Origin: Faecalibacterium sp. UBA7177
GTDB lineage: Bacteria; Bacillota; Clostridia; Oscillospirales; Ruminococcaceae
Reading direction: 5' to 3'
Assembly: GCA_002491225.1 (NCBI GenBank)
Contig: DKVN01000096.1
Span: 11,899 to 30,963 of the forward strand
DNA: 19,065 nucleotides
The notes under the pieces were generated by a model. That model made no database searches. It had not been told where the DNA came from and saw only the letters and a list, made by a program, of their open reading frames with translations. Position numbers and translations under genes: made by a program. Below, piece after piece: positions 14,679-19,065 of the stretch (position 1 is the stretch's first letter; every line of letters begins with the position of its first letter).

Positions 14679-16226
14679 TTACACAAACCGGGTGGCGTCC
14701 ACCATGATGTTCTCCTGGGTGGCGCGCTCGCGGTCGTGGATGAGATCGTATTCGCCGGTCAGATGGCCGCCGCTCAGGACCAGGACCCGGTCGCAGATGC
14801 CAAGGAGCTCCGGCATTTCGGAGGAGCAGATGATCACGCCCTTGTTCTGTTTGGCCAGGTCAAAGATGAGCTGGTAGATCTCGTATTTTGCACCCACGTC
14901 GATGCCGCGGGTGGGGTCGTCCAGCAAAAAGACGTCCGGGTTGAGCAGCAGCCAGCGGCCCAGAATGACCTTTTGCTGGTTGCCGCCCGACAGATACCGG
15001 ATCCTGGTTTTGGTGCCGGGGGTCTTGGTGTGCATGGCGTCGATCATCCGCTGGGTGTCGTCGGTCATCTTTTTTACCGAGAACCACCCAAACCGGTTGA
15101 CATAGGAGCGGATACCCGCGATCATGGTGTTGAAGTCGATGCCGAGATCGGGGAAGATGCCGTTGAAGCGGCGCTCCTCGGTGCACAGGGCAAAGCCGTT
15201 GCGGATGGCCTCGGAGGTGCTGCGGTTGCGGATGGCCTGCCCGCGCAGGGTGACCGTGCCGCTCTCCCGCGCGCGGGCCCCGAAAAGGGTCTCGAGCAGC
15301 TCGGTGCGGCCCGCGCCCAGCAGCCCGGCGATGCCCAGCACCTCGCCCTCGTGCAGATCAAAGGTGATATCGTGGATGTGGTGGTCGGTGTCGTTGAGGC
15401 CCTGCACCTGCAGGATCTCTTTGCCGATGCTGCCCTCCTTGGGCGGGAAGCGGTTGTTCAGCTCCCGGCCGACCATCTGGCGGATCACCTCGTCCACATT
15501 GGTGTCGGCCGCCCGCATCGTCTTGATGAGCGCGCCGTCCCGCATGACCGTGATATCGTCCGCGATGCGGAAGATCTCCTCCATCTTGTGGGAGATGTAG
15601 ATGATGCCCTTGCCCTGCTTGCGCAGCCCGTCGATGATCCCCATCAGGATATCGACCTCTTTTTCGTTGAGCGAGCTGGTGGGCTCATCGAGGGTGATGA
15701 TGTCGCAGTTGTAGGAGACCGCCTTGGCGATATCCACCATCTGCCGCTTGGAGACGGTGAGGCTGGACAGCCGGGCGCGCGGGTCGATTTTGACCTCGCC
15801 GCCCAGGGTGGCGAGGACCTTTTCGGTGTCCTCGATCATCCTGTGGGTGTCCACCAGGCCCATCTTTTTGGGAAAACGGCCCAGCCAGACATTCTCCATC
15901 ACGTTGCGCTCGGGCACCTGTTCGAGCTCCTGATGTACCATCGAGATGCCGTTCAAAAGCGCCTGGTGCGGCGACTGGAAATCCACCTCCTGGCCCCGCA
16001 GCCGGATGCTGCCCGCATCCTTGTGGTAGATGCCGAAGAGGCATTTCATCAGGGTGGATTTGCCCGCGCCGTTCTCCCCCATCAGGGCGTGTACCGTGCC
16101 GGGGCGCACATAAAAATCCACGCTCTTGAGCGCCTGTACCCCGGCAAACGATTTGCAGATGCCCCGCATCTCGAGCAGGTATTCCTGCCCGGCGCCCGCG
16201 GGTGTGCCGGTCTGTGTTGTACTCAT
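14679..16226 (-). CDS. Sugar ABC transporter ATP-binding protein, double cassette (MglA/RbsA-type)
   Basis: Peripheral ATPase energising sugar uptake. From the ATG ending at 16226, with AAGGGGGC about 6 nt upstream, it has 515 residues, the usual size; the frame is open 74 codons further but that part is intergenic hairpins. Cassette 1 has Walker A GENGAGKST (50-58), a degenerate signature (LSSLTVSKRQMVDIAKA) typical of carbohydrate importers, and Walker B IITLDEPTSS. Cassette 2 has the family's degenerate Walker A (GLLGAGRTE), an intact signature YLSGGNQQKV and VFLLDDPTRGIDVGAK. So one fully active site per protein is expected, as in other MglA/RbsA. It lies between the binding-protein and permease genes, after a 246-bp gap holding several hairpins. 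Confidence 0.95.
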   Translation of the reverse strand: MSTTQTGTPAGAGQEYLLEMRGICKSFAGVQALKSVDFYVRPGTVHALMGENGAGKSTLMKCLFGIYHKDAGSIRLRGQEVDFQSPHQALLNGISMVHQELEQVPERNVMENVWLGRFPKKMGLVDTHRMIEDTEKVLATLGGEVKIDPRARLSSLTVSKRQMVDIAKAVSYNCDIITLDEPTSSLNEKEVDILMGIIDGLRKQGKGIIYISHKMEEIFRIADDITVMRDGALIKTMRAADTNVDEVIRQMVGRELNNRFPPKEGSIGKEILQVQGLNDTDHHIHDITFDLHEGEVLGIAGLLGAGRTELLETLFGARARESGTVTLRGQAIRNRSTSEAIRNGFALCTEERRFNGIFPDLGIDFNTMIAGIRSYVNRFGWFSVKKMTDDTQRMIDAMHTKTPGTKTRIRYLSGGNQQKVILGRWLLLNPDVFLLDDPTRGIDVGAKYEIYQLIFDLAKQNKGVIICSSEMPELLGICDRVLVLSGGHLTGEYDLIHDRERATQENIMVDATRFV

Positions 16227-16323
16227 TCTTTGCCCCCTTATCAGGATTTGCTTTCGGGCGTTTTTGGGCCGGGCCAGACGCCCCGGCCAGGCGCCGGGGC
16301 CGCCGCAGCCCGGTTTTTGGGTA

Positions 16324-16377
16324 AAGAAAGAGCGCAAAGCAGCCAGCAGCGTGCTGCTCCACTTTGCGCTTTCTCTG
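16324..16377 (-). terminator. Long hairpin between binding-protein and ATPase genes (attenuator or mRNA-stabilising)
   Basis: On the minus strand AGCGCAAAG (complement of 16362-16370) pairs with CTTTGCGCT (complement of 16331-16339), extended by about five more pairs outside a mismatch. An inner AGCAGC/GCTGCT stem occupies 16345-16358. It is followed by TTTCTTTACC. In ABC operons such a structure typically lets the binding protein accumulate above the ATPase and permease. Confidence 0.55.
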
Positions 16378-16390
16378 AGTTTGCCCCGCG

Positions 16391-16427
16391 CCGGGGCGGC
16401 CCTCCCTGCTGTGCTGTGCCGCCCCGG
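16391..16427 (-). terminator. GC-rich hairpin downstream of the binding-protein gene
   Basis: CCGGGGCGGC (16391-16400) and GCCGCCCCGG (16418-16427) form a perfect 10-bp stem with a 17-nt loop. There is no U-tract in the minus direction, so it is more likely a stability or processing structure than a terminator by itself. Confidence 0.45.
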
Positions 16428-16437
16428 TTTGCCGGGC

Positions 16438-16464
16438 AAAAGGGTCAAAATACGAGACCCTTTT
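16438..16464 (-). terminator. Partial terminator directly after the binding-protein gene
   Basis: AAAAGGGTC and GACCCTTTT (16438-16446 and 16456-16464) form a perfect 9-bp stem with a 9-nt loop, 8 nt after the stop codon at 16473. The A/U ends give a short TTTT tail on both strands. With the two hairpins that follow, it probably reduces, but does not abolish, read-through to the ATPase. Confidence 0.55.
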
Positions 16465-16472
16465 TTCGCTTG

Positions 16473-17591
16473 TTACATACAGGCCGCGTAGTCGTCCTGC
16501 GCAACCTTGAGGTTGTCGAGGGTGACGGCCACGTCGTCGACACGGACATCCTTGCCGAACTCGCCCCAGACATAGTCGGTGCCGGCCAGCGGCTCGTTGC
16601 CGGCCTGGATGTTCAAAGCCATGTCGATGATGATCTTGGCCTCACGGTAGGGGCTGGTCAGCACGGTGCCGGCCATATAGCCGTCCTCCACCATCTCCCA
16701 GACGTCCGGGATGCCGTTGATGCCGTAGACCACCGGGGGATTCTCGCCGTCAAAGGCGCCGGCCGTCTTGAGCGACTCGATCGCGCCCATGGCCATGGTG
16801 TCGTTGTTGCAGAGCACCGCCTCGATCTGGTCGCCGAACTTGACATTCCAGGTGTCCATGACGTCCTTGCCCTTGTCCGAGCTCCAGTTGCCGTCCTGAA
16901 TGTCCAGCTGCTCGGTGGGCATGGTGCCGTCGGCCGCCCAGCCCTCAAACAGCTCGTTGATGGCGGCGGTGCGGTAGATGGCGTTCTGCTGGGCCACGTT
17001 GCCCTGCAGCAGCACGTACTGCAGCACGCCGTCGCCGTTCTTGTCCAGGGTGGAACCCTCGGCCGTCCAGGCCTCGTAGACCATCTGGGCCTGCACCGCG
17101 CCGGGGTCGGACCAGTCCAGCCCGACGTAGTAGGCCTGCTCGTAATCGTCCAGGATGCCGCCCACCAGGTCGGGCGCGCGGTCGGCGTAGATGACCGGGA
17201 TGTTGTGCTCGCGGCAGAGGTTGTTGATGGTGGCGCCCGCGCCCGAGTCGACCGGGTTGACCACGATCAGGTCATACCCGCCCTTGGCCAGGGCGGTGGT
17301 GATGGCGTCGGTCTGGGTGGACTGATCGCTCTTGCCGTCGAAGGATTCGACGACCACGCCGTTCTCGGCGCCGTAGTTCTCCAGGCCCTTGCGGATGTAG
17401 GTGGTGAAGGTGTTGGAGTTTTCGTACATGAAGAAGGCGATGTGCAGCGGCTCGGCGTCGCCGGCGCTGCTCTGGGCGCCGCCGCCCGCAGCGGGGGTGC
17501 TGGCGGCGGGGGTGCTGCTGCCCGAGCCTCCGCAGGCAGCAAGGCTCAGGACCATCACGAGTGCCAATGCAAGACTGATCCACTTTTTCAT
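16473..17591 (-). CDS. Sugar ABC transporter substrate-binding lipoprotein (MglB-like)
   Basis: Extracytoplasmic binding protein of 372 residues, exported and lipid-anchored: Lys-rich start, hydrophobic core and lipobox LAAC with Cys20, then a Ser/Ala/Gly linker to about 47. The mature part aligns without difficulty to E. coli MglB as I remember it. The calcium loop DKNGDGVLQ (183-191) and Glu257 match MglB 134-142 and Glu205. Pocket residues Phe62, Asn112, Arg207, Trp236 and Asn263 correspond to Phe16, Asn91, Arg158, Trp183 and Asn211. However, MglB Asp14, Asp154 and Asp236 are Asn60, Asn203 and Asn292, His152 is Gln201, and Asn256 is Thr312. The ligand is therefore probably a hexose-like compound other than glucose or galactose. 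AAAGGAT precedes the start, 42 bp after gntR. Confidence 0.92.
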   Translation of the reverse strand: MKKWISLALALVMVLSLAACGGSGSSTPAASTPAAGGGAQSSAGDAEPLHIAFFMYENSNTFTTYIRKGLENYGAENGVVVESFDGKSDQSTQTDAITTALAKGGYDLIVVNPVDSGAGATINNLCREHNIPVIYADRAPDLVGGILDDYEQAYYVGLDWSDPGAVQAQMVYEAWTAEGSTLDKNGDGVLQYVLLQGNVAQQNAIYRTAAINELFEGWAADGTMPTEQLDIQDGNWSSDKGKDVMDTWNVKFGDQIEAVLCNNDTMAMGAIESLKTAGAFDGENPPVVYGINGIPDVWEMVEDGYMAGTVLTSPYREAKIIIDMALNIQAGNEPLAGTDYVWGEFGKDVRVDDVAVTLDNLKVAQDDYAACM

Positions 17592-17633
17592 GTGTTTGTC
17601 GATCCTTTCTCTTTGCGCGGTGTGCGCAGATTT

Positions 17634-18341
17634 TCAGGGTTCGGAACCCGGGCTTTTCCGCTCGACATAGCTGCGGACCCGATCGACGACCAGGGACATA
17701 TGACGCTGCATAAAGAAGCCTGCTTCCTCGGGCTTGTGCTCGATCACGCACTGCAGGATCATGCCGTGGTAGAAGGTGCTGTCGATATCGGCCCCCTGCT
17801 CGTTGAGGAAGTCCTGCATGACCGGCACGATCATCTGGCGGATGATCTGCATCATCTTGATGTAGAGCGCGTTGTGGGAGGCTTTGGCCAGAGCATAGTG
17901 GAAATCGACATTGTCGTTGGAGAACTCGCCCATATCGCCCTGCTGGCTGTCCTTGCGGCAGGATTCGTACAGGACCCGCAGCGCGGCGATATCCTCCCCG
18001 GTGGCGGACTCTGCGGCCAGCCGCGCGGCCTCGACCTCCAACCCCTTGCGCAGCTGCATGATCTCAAGCAGGTTGGTGTTATAGGTCAAAGCGGCGGGCA
18101 CGAAGAAGTTCAGATAGACCTCGCTGTCCGTCTCGCGCAGATAGGTGCCGCCGCCCTGGCGGGTCTCGGTAAAGCCCAGCACCGAAAGCTTGTTCAGTGC
18201 GGCCCGCAGGGTATTGCGGCTGACCTGAAGTTCATTGCAGAGAACCATCTCGGAGGGCAGCCGGTCTCCCGGCCGGTAGCTCTTGTCCATGATCATCTGC
18301 AGCAATGCGTTATAGGTCTGTTCCACAAGCACGGTAGCCAT
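17634..18341 (-). CDS. GntR-family transcriptional regulator, FadR (FCD) subfamily
   Basis: DNA-binding regulator of 235 residues. The winged helix-turn-helix occupies about 5-70, with the GntR signature YRPGDRLPSEMVLCNELQVS (22-41), the recognition helix SRNTLRAALNKL and the wing RQGGGTYLRE. An all-helical FCD effector domain follows (about 90-225). Its likely metal-binding residues are Asp146, His148 (VDFHYALAKAS), His192 and His214, as in regulators that sense organic or sugar acids. The start at 18341 has GGGAG about 10 nt upstream. It is the first gene of the transporter-dehydrogenase operon and faces a Dabb gene across a control region carrying matching palindromes. It most likely represses both directions until a sugar-acid-like effector binds; direction of control and effector are inferred. 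Confidence 0.93.
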   Translation of the reverse strand: MATVLVEQTYNALLQMIMDKSYRPGDRLPSEMVLCNELQVSRNTLRAALNKLSVLGFTETRQGGGTYLRETDSEVYLNFFVPAALTYNTNLLEIMQLRKGLEVEAARLAAESATGEDIAALRVLYESCRKDSQQGDMGEFSNDNVDFHYALAKASHNALYIKMMQIIRQMIVPVMQDFLNEQGADIDSTFYHGMILQCVIEHKPEEAGFFMQRHMSLVVDRVRSYVERKSPGSEP

Positions 18342-18374
18342 TGTTCAAGCACTCCCAAAAGCAGTTTTCTTTTT

Positions 18375-18404
18375 ATTGTAGTGCAGCATCCCCTTTTTCG
18401 TCAA
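18375..18404 (-). promoter_or_regulatory. Second possible promoter for the gntR operon
   Basis: On the minus strand TTGACG (complement of 18399-18404), an 18-bp spacer and TACAAT (complement of 18375-18380). Start would be near 18368, just before gntR. Its -10 overlaps a degenerate operator-like TTGTAGTGCAG (18376-18386). Confidence 0.4.
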
Positions 18405-18415
18405 CAATCGGAATC

Positions 18416-18426
18416 TTGTAGTACAT
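18416..18426. promoter_or_regulatory. Putative GntR operator O1
   Basis: TTGTAGTACAT fits TTGT-N3-ACAA with one mismatch. Its centre is 30 bp (about three helical turns) from O2, and it lies downstream of the stronger minus-strand promoter. Confidence 0.6.
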
Positions 18427-18445
18427 CTTGCTCGGACCGCCCGAG

Positions 18446-18456
18446 TTGTTCTACAA
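18446..18456. promoter_or_regulatory. Putative GntR operator O2
   Basis: TTGTTCTACAA is a perfect TTGT-N3-ACAA palindrome. It covers the predicted start site of the main gntR-operon promoter, a position suited to repression. Confidence 0.7.
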
Positions 18457-18460
18457 CTTG

Positions 18461-18489
18461 ATGATAGCAACCGGCGAGGCGTTTGTCAA
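18461..18489 (-). promoter_or_regulatory. Main promoter for the gntR-transporter-dehydrogenase operon
   Basis: On the minus strand: perfect TTGACA (complement of 18484-18489), a 17-bp spacer and TATCAT (complement of 18461-18466). The start site should fall near 18454, inside operator O2. The leader to gntR would be about 113 nt. Confidence 0.7.
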
Positions 18490-18578
18490 CAGATTTTTGC
18501 CTTAATCGCTTGTTTTTTCTGTTTTTGGCAAAGAACAATCGGCTCTATTGTACAAAACGACAAAAACGCTCCGGGCGT

Positions 18579-18607
18579 TTGACAACCGCCCGGCGGTTCG
18601 TTATACT
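18579..18607 (+). promoter_or_regulatory. Promoter for the Dabb gene
   Basis: Perfect TTGACA (18579-18584), a 17-bp spacer and TATACT (18602-18607), a near-consensus sigma-A promoter. The start should be near 18614. The spacer itself contains the palindrome ACCGCCCGGCGGT (18585-18597). Confidence 0.8.
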
Positions 18608-18625
18608 AAGGCTGAGCGGGGTAAG

Positions 18626-18636
18626 TTGTGCTACAA
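18626..18636. promoter_or_regulatory. Putative GntR operator O3
   Basis: TTGTGCTACAA is a perfect TTGT-N3-ACAA palindrome. It lies about 12-22 bp after the predicted start site of the Dabb promoter, where a bound repressor would block escape. Confidence 0.7.
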
Positions 18637-18666
18637 TTCATCCAATCTGCCCGGGTATCGCAAAAG

Positions 18667-18677
18667 ATGTGCGACAA
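18667..18677. promoter_or_regulatory. Putative GntR operator O4
   Basis: ATGTGCGACAA fits TTGT-N3-ACAA with one mismatch, 41 bp centre to centre from O3 and within the Dabb leader. Confidence 0.45.
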
Positions 18678-18720
18678 GTTCGCCCGCATAACCCAACAAA
18701 GAAAAAAGGAGTAGGTCTGC

Positions 18721-19020
18721 ATGATCAAACACATCGTATTCTGGAAGCTGCACAAGGACGGCACCGAGGCCGAGCGGCGGGCCACGGTGGAGGCGTTCCG
18801 CCAGAAGACCGCCTACCTGCAGACGATCATCCCCGAGATCCAGTTCGCCGCCGTGGGCTGGAACCTCAACGAGGGGGATGTCTTCCATGTCTGCATTGAT
18901 TCCACCTTCCGCAGCATGGAAGAGCTGAATGCCTACATCAACCACCCGGAGCATCTCAAGGTCCGCGCCTTTATGAATGAGGTCTCCTTCGACAAGACAG
19001 TCTTCGACTACGAGTTTTGA
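18721..19020 (+). CDS. Dabb-family (stress-responsive alpha/beta barrel) protein
   Basis: A 99-residue cytoplasmic protein matching a single Dabb domain in length and pattern. It starts MIKHIVFWKLHKDGTEAERR, the usual first strand with the conserved His, and ends with HPEHLKVRAFMNEVSFDKTV, the typical NHPxHxxV helix and last strand. AAAGGAG precedes the ATG by about 9 nt. Dabb proteins are dimeric ferredoxin-like barrels; some are enzymes, such as olivetolic acid cyclase, but most have no known role. Here the gene is divergent from the gntR-transporter-dehydrogenase operon, with GntR-type operators after its promoter. This suggests that it acts on a metabolite of that pathway. It stands alone to the window edge; the last 45 bases contain no gene I can support. 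Confidence 0.87.
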   Translation: MIKHIVFWKLHKDGTEAERRATVEAFRQKTAYLQTIIPEIQFAAVGWNLNEGDVFHVCIDSTFRSMEELNAYINHPEHLKVRAFMNEVSFDKTVFDYEF

Positions 19021-19065
19021 GCGCCCGCCCCCTGATGGGTGCAAAAAGGCTCCCGCATCCGCGGC

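Noticed and set aside
16227..16448. 74-residue N-terminal extension of the sugar ATPase
   Set aside because: It would translate the intergenic hairpins, and the normal family length and ribosome binding site fit the start at 16226.
14736..18461. A 1241-codon open frame on the plus strand
   Set aside because: It lies antisense to the regulator, binding-protein and ATPase genes, which have clear motifs and ribosome binding sites. Its translation is low-complexity, rich in Asp, Val, His and Gly, as expected opposite GC-rich codons.
18548..18555. TTGTACAA as a fifth GntR operator
   Set aside because: It lacks the 3-bp spacer shared by the other sites, so the half-sites would be on the wrong helical phase. 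It may be chance.
1..19065. CRISPR arrays, tRNA or rRNA genes, insertion sequences, prophage or attachment sites
   Set aside because: I saw no regularly spaced repeats, tRNA-like cloverleaf sequence, transposase or integrase motifs on either strand.

Overview
The window looks like part of the chromosome of a GC-rich anaerobic Firmicute, probably a butyrate-producing Clostridia member of the Oscillospirales type. The grounds are strong AGGAGG-type ribosome binding sites, TTGACA/TATAAT-type promoters, a near-complete acetyl-CoA-to-butyrate gene set ending in a CoA-transferase, and a clostridial DUF5685/J-domain neighbourhood. High GC leaves very long open frames opposite most genes; these are shadows.

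Region 1 (1-5021, minus strand) reads, in transcription order, coaD, thl, crt, hbd, bcd. The last gene runs off the left edge. Together they carry acetyl-CoA through acetoacetyl-, 3-hydroxybutyryl- and crotonyl-CoA to butyryl-CoA. coaD has a convincing promoter. An intrinsic terminator separates hbd from bcd. A 16-bp tandem repeat abuts the crt ribosome binding site.

Region 2 (5022-6940): a roughly 490-bp divergent intergenic region leads into a plus-strand butyryl-CoA:acetate CoA-transferase with a strong terminator. This enzyme makes butyrate and completes the route.

Region 3 (7084-9190, plus strand) holds a compact trio: a two-helix membrane protein with a zinc ribbon, a DUF5685-like protein with Asp-rich motifs reminiscent of isoprenoid synthases, and a J-domain/TPR-like protein with a Cys-rich hydrophobic tail. 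Its function is unknown. A very strong hairpin terminator closes it.

Region 4 (9246-18341, minus strand) is a catabolic operon: a FadR-type GntR regulator, an MglB-like lipoprotein, a double-ATPase sugar ABC protein, an MglC/RbsC-like permease, two zinc-dependent MDR dehydrogenases, a 3-hydroxyacid dehydrogenase and a beta-propeller lactonase. The set implies uptake of a sugar-like compound followed by stepwise oxidation (sugar to lactone to acid to keto-acid). Aligned from memory to E. coli MglB, the binding protein keeps the calcium loop and the stacking aromatics, but all three sugar-contacting aspartates are asparagine, so the ligand is probably not plain glucose or galactose.

Region 5 (18342-19020): a 379-bp divergent control region, then a small Dabb-family gene on the plus strand. 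Both directions have good promoters, and TTGT-N3-ACAA palindromes, the expected shape for a FadR-family operator, lie at or just after both predicted start sites. The regulator therefore probably controls its own operon and the Dabb gene as one regulon. This oxidative locus, with its altered binding pocket and its Dabb partner, is the best candidate for an undescribed system here; the region 3 trio is the second.
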